12,454 bases of DNA from SURF-13 sp038924245 (GTDB lineage: Bacteria; Pseudomonadota; Gammaproteobacteria; SURF-13), in NCBI GenBank assembly GCA_038924245.1, contig JBCKVB010000038.1, positions 1-12,454 of the forward strand, read 5' to 3'. Of the stretch, positions 7,413-12,454 are shown one piece after another. Position 1 is the first letter of the stretch. Each line of letters starts with the position of its first letter. The translations under genes were made by a program, and so were the position numbers. The notes beneath the pieces were generated by a model. The model saw nothing but the letters and a program-made list of their open reading frames with translations, searched no databases and was not told the origin of the DNA.

Positions 7413-7709
7413 TCATTTGCTCCTCTCGTTAGCCAGCCGCTTTGCGGCCTGAATATCCCGGCTTTGCGTGCTTTTGTCGCCACCGCATAACAAGACGATG
7501 ATCGAGGTTCCGCGCTGTTGGAAATAGACGCGATAGCCGGGGCCGTAGTGAATTCTTAGTTCGCTGACCCCCTCCCCTACAGGGGACACGTCGCCGGCAA
7601 GCCCAGCCGCCAGGCGAAACAGACGCGCCGCGATAGCGGCTCGCGCCCGTGGGTCTTTGAGCTTGGATTCCCACTTGCGGAATGTCTCGGTTTGCTTGAG
7701 TGCAAACAT
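7413..7709 (-). CDS. RelE/HigB-type toxin (addiction module killer protein)
   Basis: The 98-residue product shows the pattern of the small RelE/ParE-fold killer family often called 'addiction module killer protein' (TIGR02683-like): TETFRKWESKLKD near the start, GVSELRIHYGPGYRVYF in the middle, and LLCGGDKSTQSRDIQAAKRLA at the end. Such proteins usually cut mRNA on the ribosome, but the exact activity cannot be read here. The toxin gene precedes the antitoxin, as in higBA modules. There is no Shine-Dalgarno sequence before ATG 7709; the predicted promoter would start transcription at the ATG itself, suggesting a leaderless message and low toxin translation. The gene and its partner lie between two near-identical direct repeats in an otherwise housekeeping region. 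Confidence 0.88.
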   Translation of the reverse strand: MFALKQTETFRKWESKLKDPRARAAIAARLFRLAAGLAGDVSPVGEGVSELRIHYGPGYRVYFQQRGTSIIVLLCGGDKSTQSRDIQAAKRLANERSK

Positions 7710-7715
7710 ACTCTA

Positions 7716-7744
7716 AGTGTAGTTTATAGACTACGCTGTGTCAA
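7716..7744 (-). promoter_or_regulatory. Toxin-antitoxin promoter with operator palindrome
   Basis: On the minus strand TTGACA (7739-7744) is a consensus -35, followed after 17 bases by TACACT (7716-7721) as -10. The spacer region holds GTAGT-CTATAA-ACTAC, a 5-bp inverted repeat (about 7718-7733) that overlaps the -10, well placed for autorepression by the antitoxin. The start point would fall at or next to the toxin ATG at 7709. Confidence 0.55.
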
Positions 7745-7796
7745 TGCTTTTAGCGACTACAAGCCACAAGCCAGCAAGTCCGGGGGCATCTTGTGG

Positions 7797-7923
7797 GGCT
7801 GTTGCCCAAACCGATTTCATGCTTCGACAAGCTCAGCATGAACGGAAAAAGTTTAATGATGTCAACGCAACATCGTTCGCTCTGAGCCTGTAAAAGGGTC
7901 AACAATGTGTTTGGGCAACAGCC
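7797..7923. mobile_element. 127-bp MITE-like element with 15-bp terminal inverted repeats
   Basis: GGCTGTTGCCCAAAC (7797-7811) and its exact reverse complement (7909-7923) bound 127 bases with no gene. Inside, TTCATGCT (7816-7823) pairs with AGCATGAA (7835-7842). This segment, with TCGACAAGCTCAGCATGAACGG, and the later CGTTCGCTCTGAGCCTGT look like a decayed form of a palindrome common in proteobacterial intergenic DNA. CTTGT lies just outside both ends (7790-7794 and 7925-7929), a possible target duplication. It appears to have inserted in the left edge of direct repeat copy 2. No transposase is present, so mobility would need an outside enzyme. Confidence 0.7.
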
Positions 7924-7924
7924 A

Positions 7925-7980
7925 CTTGTAATATGACATTTTCAGAATCGGGATTGAATCCGCGTGGGCAAACAAAATCC
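7925..7980 (+). repeat. Direct repeat flanking the toxin-antitoxin cassette, copy 2
   Basis: These 56 bases match 6915-6970 with a single difference. The repeat's first bases (CATCTTGT) appear before the inverted-repeat element, at 7787-7794. After 7980 the copies diverge: copy 1 continues into the GTTTGCCC arm of a hairpin, whereas copy 2 continues into another hairpin, GTGCGC-TAT-GCGCAC (7993-8007). Confidence 0.9.
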
Positions 7981-7992
7981 AGTAAGGGTAGC

Positions 7993-8007
7993 GTGCGCTA
8001 TGCGCAC
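7993..8007. repeat. Perfect short hairpin
   Basis: GTGCGC (7993-7998) and GCGCAC (8002-8007) form a 6-bp stem with a TAT loop, 22 bases beyond the stop of the minus-strand membrane protein gene. No T-run follows on the minus strand, so it is not a standard terminator; it may belong to the palindromic repeats of this island. Confidence 0.45.
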
Positions 8008-8029
8008 ATTTCTGACTGGCAGCGTGTTT

Positions 8030-8287
8030 TCATGGATGCTTGGTAGGATGATGTTCCGGTTTCGCCTTGCGCTTGCGGAGATTGCCCCACCATGCCTCGG
8101 TGCGGCGGCGTAGTCTGCGCATCCAGTGGAAGTCCACGGACAATAAAATCACGCCGAGCGGGATCATCCAGAAGCCCAGCACGGGCAGAAAGCCAAGCAG
8201 GCCCATGATGATCAGCAGCACCCCGGCGCTGGTGCGCAGCCATTTGGAGGGGTGATTCTTGAGCTTCAGGAATAATTGTTTGAGCAT
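8030..8287 (-). CDS. Small integral membrane protein (PGPGW-like)
   Basis: The 85-residue product has a short basic N-terminus (MLKQLFLKLKNHPSKWLR) and two adjacent hydrophobic segments, about residues 19-33 (TSAGVLLIIMGLLGF) and 35-51 (PVLGFWMIPLGVILLSV). A very basic tail rich in Arg and Lys follows (MRRLRRRTEAWWGNLRKRK). The hairpin of two helices with a central proline-glycine turn resembles small PGPGW-type transmembrane proteins of unknown function, although the PGPGW motif itself is replaced by PVLGFW. ATG 8287 lacks a Shine-Dalgarno sequence. Upstream on the minus strand, TTGGCA (8317-8322), 17 bases and TATGCT (8294-8299) form a plausible promoter whose start would lie at the ATG. 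The gene is divergent from dapF. Function is not assigned. Confidence 0.65.
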   Translation of the reverse strand: MLKQLFLKLKNHPSKWLRTSAGVLLIIMGLLGFLPVLGFWMIPLGVILLSVDFHWMRRLRRRTEAWWGNLRKRKAKPEHHPTKHP

Positions 8288-8293
8288 GGTGTA

Positions 8294-8322
8294 AGCATAC
8301 CGGCGCGGTGGGGTAATGCCAA
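8294..8322 (-). promoter_or_regulatory. Predicted promoter of the small membrane protein gene
   Basis: On the minus strand TTGGCA (8317-8322) and TATGCT (8294-8299) are separated by 17 bases. Only 6 bases separate the -10 from the ATG, implying a leaderless or nearly leaderless transcript, which agrees with the missing ribosome site. Confidence 0.4.
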
Positions 8323-8329
8323 GCCGGGC

Positions 8330-8347
8330 TATGAAATTGATTTCATA
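8330..8347. promoter_or_regulatory. Perfect palindrome upstream of dapF
   Basis: TATGAAAT-TG-ATTTCATA is a perfect 8-bp inverted repeat with a 2-base centre, ending 18 bases before the dapF ATG in the divergent intergenic region. It is AT-rich within a GC-rich region and has the shape of an operator for a dimeric regulator, or it could form a hairpin in the dapF leader. The regulator is unknown. Confidence 0.45.
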
Positions 8348-8365
8348 AGCAGTAACCTAACAGAC

Positions 8366-9196
8366 ATGCATCTTAAATTCACCAAAATGCACGGCCTGGG
8401 CAATGATTTTGTGGTCATAGACGCCATTTCTCAAGCCGTCGCGCTCACCCCGGAACAAATACGTCTTCTCGCCAACCGCCACTTCGGCGTGGGCTGCGAC
8501 CAGGTGCTGTTGGTTGAGCCTGCGCGCAGTAAGGGGGTGGATTTCTCGTACCGCATTTTCAACGCCGACGGCGGTGAGGTGGAGCAGTGCGGCAACGGGG
8601 CGCGCTGCTTTATGCGGTTTGTGCGCGACCAGGGGTTGACCACCAGGAATGAGCTGGTGGTGGAGACGATGTGCGGGGTGATTCGTCCGCGCATGGAACA
8701 GGACGGTCAGGTGACGGTGAGCATGGGCGTGCCGCGCACGCGCCCGGACGAAATCCCCTTTGTGGCCGAGCAGGAGGCGTTGAGTTATGCGCTGGAGGTG
8801 GCGGGCAAGGAGTATCAGATCGGCGCGCTGTCCATGGGCAATCCGCACGCGGTGTTGCAGGTGGAGGATGTAAAGAATGCGCCGGTCACGACGCTCGGCC
8901 CGCTCATCGAACGGCATGCGCGCTTCCCGCGCGGCGTGAATGTGGGCTTCATGCGCATCGTGGACCTGGCCAACATCGAGCTGCGTGTATTCGAGCGCGG
9001 CGCGGGCGAGACCCTGGCCTGCGGCACCGGCGCGTGCGCGGCGATGGTCATGGCTCGACTACGGGGGCGGGTGGATGATAAAGTAGCGGTGACGTTGCCG
9101 GGCGGCAGGCTACAAATAGCCTGGGGCAAGGCAGGGGAGGAGGTGCATATGACCGGACCGGCGACCAGCGTATACGAGGGCGACATAAAACTATGA
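8366..9196 (+). CDS. dapF: Diaminopimelate epimerase
   Basis: DapF converts LL- to meso-diaminopimelate, the precursor of lysine and of the peptidoglycan cross-link residue. The 276-residue product (E. coli 274) starts MHLKFTKMHGLGNDFVVID, the classical N-terminus. The two catalytic cysteines are visible: Cys75 in EQCGNGAR and Cys219 in LACGTGACAA. I chose ATG 8366 over in-frame upstream starts because the conserved protein begins there and the upstream codons are not family-like; the ribosome site is weak. A perfect palindrome lies just upstream. The TGA stop overlaps the next gene's ATG by 4 bases, so dapF and the DUF484 gene are translationally coupled, as in the E. coli dapF-yigA-xerC order. 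Confidence 0.98.
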   Translation: MHLKFTKMHGLGNDFVVIDAISQAVALTPEQIRLLANRHFGVGCDQVLLVEPARSKGVDFSYRIFNADGGEVEQCGNGARCFMRFVRDQGLTTRNELVVETMCGVIRPRMEQDGQVTVSMGVPRTRPDEIPFVAEQEALSYALEVAGKEYQIGALSMGNPHAVLQVEDVKNAPVTTLGPLIERHARFPRGVNVGFMRIVDLANIELRVFERGAGETLACGTGACAAMVMARLRGRVDDKVAVTLPGGRLQIAWGKAGEEVHMTGPATSVYEGDIKL

Positions 9197-9996
9197 GCAC
9201 ACAACAAGAAAGAGCAGATGTGCCGGACGTGGAGCTACAGATGGTCGAATATCTGCGCGCACATCCTGATTTTTTTCTCCAACACCCCGCCTTACTCGCG
9301 GAGCTGCATGTGCCGCATGATAGCGGCGGCACGGTGTCGCTGGTCGAGCGCCAGGTCAGCGTGTTGCGGGATCAGAATCGTCAACTGCGGCGCGAATTGA
9401 TGGACCTGGTGCAGGTGGCGCGCGGCAACGACCGCCTGAATGAACGCATACAGCGCCTCACCCTGGCGTTGATGCGTTGTACCGGGCTGGCCGAAATCGT
9501 GCGCACCTTGCATGATGCCATGATGAACGAATTTGATGCGGACGCCGTCGCCCTGCGCCTGTTCCGGCCCGCCAGGCGCGCCGCCCTCAAGGCGGGCGTG
9601 GAGTTGCCGGATACCGTGTTCGCCGCCATGGACAGCGAGGATCTCACGTCGTTCCAGAAAATAATTGAACAGCGCAAGCCGGTGTGCGGCAAGCTGCGCC
9701 CCGCGCAACTGCAATATCTGTTTATCGAGCGGGCGAGCGAGATTTCTTCCCTGGCGCTGATTCCCCTCACCTTGCAGCGAGAGGCCGGCGCCGAGGCCGC
9801 TCCCGGCATCCTGCCTCCCGCGACACTAGCAGAACCCTTCGCTAGCGCTCTTCCCTGTGCGTCGCCGGTTTGTATCGGCCTGTTCGCGGTGGGCAGTTTC
9901 GAGAGCGGGCGCTTTAATCCGGAGATGGGCACGCTGTTCCTGGCTCACCTGGGCGCACTGGCGGGACAGGCGATCAGCACTCATCTGGAGGTGTGA
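9193..9996 (+). CDS. DUF484 family protein (YigA-like), with in-frame repeat insertion
   Basis: This 267-residue protein belongs to DUF484, whose genes sit between dapF and xerC in many proteobacteria; the function is unknown. The N-terminus (VEYLRAHPDFFLQHPALLAELHVPH) is the family signature. Residues about 45-100 (VSLVERQVSVLRDQNRQLRREL onward) look like a coiled coil. The C-terminal part is GAF-like, ending in GLFAVGSFESGRFNPEMGTLFLAHLGALAGQ. Residues 201-225 (EAAPGILPPATLAEPFASAL and PCASP) interrupt the expected step from SLALIPL to GLFAVGS. They are encoded by repeat copy B, so the insertion adds about 25 residues without breaking the frame. The start overlaps dapF as ATGA. Confidence 0.9.
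   Translation: MSTQQERADVPDVELQMVEYLRAHPDFFLQHPALLAELHVPHDSGGTVSLVERQVSVLRDQNRQLRRELMDLVQVARGNDRLNERIQRLTLALMRCTGLAEIVRTLHDAMMNEFDADAVALRLFRPARRAALKAGVELPDTVFAAMDSEDLTSFQKIIEQRKPVCGKLRPAQLQYLFIERASEISSLALIPLTLQREAGAEAAPGILPPATLAEPFASALPCASPVCIGLFAVGSFESGRFNPEMGTLFLAHLGALAGQAISTHLEV
9792..9867 (+). repeat. Dispersed palindromic element, copy B (inside the DUF484 gene)
   Basis: This copy is 76 bp and aligns with copies A and C on both sides of 18 extra bases (within 9831-9850), which include an added CTAGC / GCTAG inverted repeat (9826-9830, 9841-9845). The core palindrome is GCCGC (9796-9800, one change from GTCGC) with GCGAC (9820-9824) and GGCA (9805-9808) with TGCC (9812-9815). The frame APGILPPATLA is the same one used by copy C. 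Confidence 0.88.
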
Positions 9997-10000
9997 GCGG

Positions 10001-10058
10001 CGTGGTCGCTCCCGGCGTCCTGCCTCCCGCGACACTAGCACATCCCTGTACGTCGCCG
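10001..10058 (+). repeat. Dispersed palindromic element, copy C (at the xerC start)
   Basis: This 58-bp copy differs from copy A by 3 bases. It begins 4 bases after the DUF484 stop and ends 6 bases before the conserved xerC ATG at 10065. The core arms are GTCGC (10005-10009), GGCG (10014-10017), TGCC (10021-10024) and GCGAC (10029-10033). Its frame continues directly into xerC (APGVLPPATLAHPCTSPGA then MSDDASAWLE). Confidence 0.9.
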
Positions 10059-10064
10059 GGTGCC

Positions 10065-10985
10065 ATGTCCGATGACGCATCCGCCTGGCTGGAAAAATTC
10101 TTCACCCATCTCACAGGCGAACGCCGCCTTGCCGCGCTAACGCGCGAGAGCTACCGGCGCGACCTTACCAGCATCGCCGCATTTTGCGCGCGGCAAGGCA
10201 TTACCGAATGGCGCGCGCTCAATCACCATCAGGTACGCGAGTTTACCGCCGCGCGCCACCGCGCTGGCTTGAGTGGGCGCAGTTTGCAGCGGCAGCTTTC
10301 CGCGCTGCGCAGTTTTTTCAACTATTTGCTGCGCGAAGGCGTGGTGAGTCATAGCCCGGCGCTCGGTGTCGCGGTGCCGAAGTCGCCGCGCCGTTTGCCC
10401 AATGTCCTGGATGTCGAGCAAGTGGGGCGGCTGCTCGATATCGAGCAGCGGGATGCCATGGCGTGCCGCGACCGCGCCGCGCTGGAGTTGCTATATTCCT
10501 CCGGGCTGCGTTTGAGTGAACTGATGTCGCTCAACGTGGCGGACCTGGACCTGCATGACGCGCTGGTGCGCGTGACCGGTAAAGGCGACAAGACGCGCGT
10601 GCTGCCGGTGGGGCGCAAGGCGCGCGCCGCGCTGGTGGAGTGGCTGAAGCAGCGCACGCTCTGGGCGCGGGAAACGGAGCCCGCGTTGTTCATCACCCGG
10701 CAAGGCCGGCGCCTCACCCCGCGCGCCTTGCAGATGCGTTTGCGGTACTGGGCGCTCAAACAGGGCATCGGCGTGCCGGTGCATCCGCACATGCTGCGTC
10801 ACTCGTTCGCCAGTCACTTGCTGGAATCAAGCGGCGACCTGCGCGCGGTGCAGGAATTGCTCGGCCACAGCGACATCAGCACCACGCAAATTTACACGCA
10901 ACTCAACTTTCAGCATCTCGCCCAGATCTACGACGCCGCGCACCCGCGCGCGAAACGGCAGAGAAAAGAGACCAGCTTGAAATAA
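10065..10985 (+). CDS. xerC: Tyrosine recombinase XerC
   Basis: XerC acts with XerD at dif sites to resolve chromosome dimers at division. From ATG 10065 the product is 306 residues (E. coli 298). It has an N-terminal SAM-like core-binding domain (about 1-95) and the catalytic domain with Arg149 (SSGLRLSEL), Lys173 (GKGDK), His242 and Arg245 (HMLRHSFASH), His268 (LLGHSDIS) and Tyr277 (TQIYTQ), a complete active site. ATG 10065 matches the usual N-terminus MSDxASAWL, but its ribosome site is poor. The strong GGAGG (9987-9991) sits far upstream, separated by repeat copy C. GTG 10002, 10 bases after GGAGG and in frame, could instead start a form with 21 extra residues encoded mainly by the repeat; GTG 9993 also overlaps the DUF484 stop. 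Confidence 0.95.
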   Translation: MSDDASAWLEKFFTHLTGERRLAALTRESYRRDLTSIAAFCARQGITEWRALNHHQVREFTAARHRAGLSGRSLQRQLSALRSFFNYLLREGVVSHSPALGVAVPKSPRRLPNVLDVEQVGRLLDIEQRDAMACRDRAALELLYSSGLRLSELMSLNVADLDLHDALVRVTGKGDKTRVLPVGRKARAALVEWLKQRTLWARETEPALFITRQGRRLTPRALQMRLRYWALKQGIGVPVHPHMLRHSFASHLLESSGDLRAVQELLGHSDISTTQIYTQLNFQHLAQIYDAAHPRAKRQRKETSLK

Positions 10986-11004
10986 ACCGCCAGTACCTAC
11001 CCGC

Positions 11005-11023
11005 GCCGGACAGAAGCTCCGGC
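11005..11023. terminator. Possible weak bidirectional terminator hairpin
   Basis: GCCGGA (11005-11010) and TCCGGC (11018-11023) form a 6-bp GC-rich stem with a 7-base loop in the 41-bp gap between the convergent xerC and mpl genes. No clear T-run follows on either strand, so it is at most a weak terminator. Confidence 0.35.
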
Positions 11024-11026
11024 ACA

Positions 11027-12385
11027 TCAGGGGTTCCTTAGGTTCTCGATTAACTGTTCATGCAGGCCGCCGAAGCTGCCGTTGCTCATAATCAGCACAT
11101 GATCGCCGGAGCGCGCTTCCCGGGCTATCGCATCGCTCAGCGCCGCGACGGAGGTCAGCACGCGCGACTGCTTGTTGGTCAAGGCCGCCGCCACCGCGCC
11201 AAGTTCCCAGCCGAGGTCCGGCGGTTGATAAAGGAATACCACGTCCGCGAGGCTTAAAGAGGGCGCCAGCGTGTGTTGATGCACCCCCATGCGCATGGTG
11301 TTGGAGCGCGGCTCCAGCACGGCGAGGATGCGCGCCTGGCCGACGCGTTCACGCAAGCCCTGCAAGGTCGTCGCTATCGCGGTCGGGTGGTGCGCGAAGT
11401 CGTCATACACGGTGACGCCATTTATGCTGGCGCGCACCTCCATGCGCCGCTGCACGCCCTGGAACTCCTGCAATGCGCTTATCGCCTGGGCGGGCGCGAC
11501 ACCGGCATGGCGCGCGGCGGCGAGGGCGGCGAGGGCGTTCATCCGGTTGTGCGCGCCGAGCAGTGTCCAGCGCAGCCGCCCTTGCGGCTCGCCTTGGTGC
11601 AGTATGTCGAAGCCCGGCTCCGCCCCGCTGTCCTTGATGCTCCAGCCGTCGTTGACCCCGAAGTGTTCCACCGGCGTCCAGCACCCGCGCGCCAGCACCC
11701 GCGCCAAGGCCGCGTCCGCGCCGTTCACTATGACTAGACCGTGGCCGGGGAGGGTGCATATAAAATGGTGAAATTGCTGCTCAATAGCGGCAAGATCGGA
11801 GAAGATGTCAGCATGATCGAACTCAAGGTTATTCAGGATCGCGGTGCGCGGGCGGTAGTGGATGAATTTGGAGCGTTTATCAAAGAAGGCGCTGTCATAT
11901 TCATCCGCCTCGATGACAAAAAACGGCGTCTTGCCCAAGCGTGCGCTGACGCCGAAATTCTGCGCCACCCCGCCGATCAGAAAGCCGGGTTCCAGCCCGG
12001 CGTGTTCCAATATCCAGGCCAGCATGGAGCTGGTGGTGGTCTTGCCGTGCGTGCCGGCCACCGCCAGCACCCAGCGGTCCCGGAGAATGTGCTTGGCCAG
12101 CCATTCTGGGCCGGAGGTGTAGGGTAAGCCCTGGTTGAGCACATACTCCACCACCGGGTTGCCGCGCGACAGGGCGTTGCCGATCACCACGCAATCCGGC
12201 GCGGGTTGCTGCAGGTGTTCGGCGTGGTAGCCTTGCTTGACGGTGACGCCAAGCTGCGCGAGCTGCGTGCTCATGGGCGGGTAGACATTTTGGTCTGAAC
12301 CGCTTACCGTGTGACCGGCTTCACGCGCCAGACGCGCGATACCACCCATGAGCGTGCCGCAGATGCCGAGGATGTGCAGGTGCAC
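11027..12385 (-). CDS. mpl: UDP-MurNAc : L-Ala-gamma-D-Glu-meso-DAP ligase
   Basis: Mpl is a Mur-ligase that reattaches recycled murein tripeptide to UDP-MurNAc in the cytoplasm. The 452-residue product (E. coli 457) begins MHLHILGICGTLMGGIARLA, the Mur N-terminal nucleotide-fold. It has the ATP loop GTHGKTTT (111-118), EADEYDSAF (159-167), NNLEFDHADI (185-194), the VYDDFAHHPTAI motif and LEPRSNTMRMG near the C-terminus. These distinguish Mpl from MurC. The start is GTG 12385 because the conserved MHLHILGICG begins there; no strong ribosome site is visible. The previous gene on the same strand stops 3 bases upstream, suggesting co-transcription. It converges on xerC. Confidence 0.97.
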   Translation of the reverse strand: MHLHILGICGTLMGGIARLAREAGHTVSGSDQNVYPPMSTQLAQLGVTVKQGYHAEHLQQPAPDCVVIGNALSRGNPVVEYVLNQGLPYTSGPEWLAKHILRDRWVLAVAGTHGKTTTSSMLAWILEHAGLEPGFLIGGVAQNFGVSARLGKTPFFVIEADEYDSAFFDKRSKFIHYRPRTAILNNLEFDHADIFSDLAAIEQQFHHFICTLPGHGLVIVNGADAALARVLARGCWTPVEHFGVNDGWSIKDSGAEPGFDILHQGEPQGRLRWTLLGAHNRMNALAALAAARHAGVAPAQAISALQEFQGVQRRMEVRASINGVTVYDDFAHHPTAIATTLQGLRERVGQARILAVLEPRSNTMRMGVHQHTLAPSLSLADVVFLYQPPDLGWELGAVAAALTNKQSRVLTSVAALSDAIAREARSGDHVLIMSNGSFGGLHEQLIENLRNP

Positions 12386-12388
12386 GGG

Positions 12389-12454
12389 TTAGCCCGCTTG
12401 CACGGTCAGGGGCGAGATCAACAAGGCGACGGTCGCGGACATCAGGAGAAATCC
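12389..12454 (-). CDS. Unknown gene, C-terminal fragment
   Basis: On the minus strand an open frame enters from the right edge and ends with TAA at 12389-12391, 3 bases before the mpl GTG. The visible 21 residues (GFLLMSATVALL then ISPLTVQAG) are hydrophobic and could be the end of a membrane protein. I do not recognise it. The tight spacing to mpl suggests an operon, but the frame could also be chance. Confidence 0.35.
   Translation of the reverse strand, partial: GFLLMSATVALLISPLTVQAG

Noticed and set aside
7797..7923. A full insertion sequence
   Set aside because: The span between the inverted repeats is 127 bp and contains no coding region.
6912..7980. CRISPR array
   Set aside because: Only two repeat copies about 1 kb apart with genes between them; no regular spacers and no cas genes.
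8276..8365. N-terminal extension of dapF by 30 codons
   Set aside because: The conserved DapF N-terminus begins at ATG 8366, and the upstream codons overlap the divergent gene's start and a palindrome, with no family similarity.

Overview
This is a high-GC proteobacterial chromosome segment, most probably gammaproteobacterial; a betaproteobacterium is not excluded. The case rests on gene order and protein similarity: rpsT divergent from murJ-ribF-ileS-lspA, then dapF-DUF484(yigA-like)-xerC convergent with mpl. All are housekeeping genes with intact catalytic motifs, except that murJ carries an apparent +1 frameshift.

Layout. 2-163 is the 3' end of a DUF1499 gene. 171-446 (-) is rpsT with a TTG start. 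648-6583 (+) is a tightly packed operon: murJ (lipid II flippase), ribF (FMN/FAD synthesis), ileS (Ile-tRNA synthetase) and lspA (lipoprotein signal peptidase), with 4-base stop/start overlaps at murJ/ribF (if the outer ribF start is used) and ileS/lspA. 6584-8029 is an accessory island: a gene-poor stretch with palindromes and a possible IS end, a HigBA-like toxin-antitoxin pair (-), and a 127-bp inverted-repeat element. A 56-bp near-identical direct repeat lies on each side of the toxin-antitoxin pair. 8030-8287 (-) encodes a small membrane protein. 8366-10985 (+) is dapF (DAP/peptidoglycan precursor), a DUF484 gene and xerC (dimer resolution). 11027-12385 (-) is mpl (murein peptide recycling), preceded by the tail of another minus-strand gene.

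The most interesting signal is a dispersed 58-76 bp repeat present three times, each time in or at the edge of a conserved gene. Copy A lies inside ileS (4055-4112, reverse orientation) and copy B inside the DUF484 gene (9792-9867); both keep the reading frame and add about 19 and 25 residues. Copy C (10001-10058) sits exactly between the DUF484 stop and the conserved xerC start, in frame with xerC, and may have changed where XerC begins. The element has a conserved imperfect palindrome, can form two mutually exclusive hairpins, and is free of stop codons in four of six frames. It therefore behaves like a protein-tolerated palindromic element, comparable in concept to the Rickettsia palindromic elements but unrelated to them in any way I can see.

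The genes share a cell-envelope theme: MurJ, Mpl and DapF serve peptidoglycan, and LspA serves lipoproteins. They are mixed with translation (S20, IleRS), flavin synthesis (RibF) and chromosome segregation (XerC).
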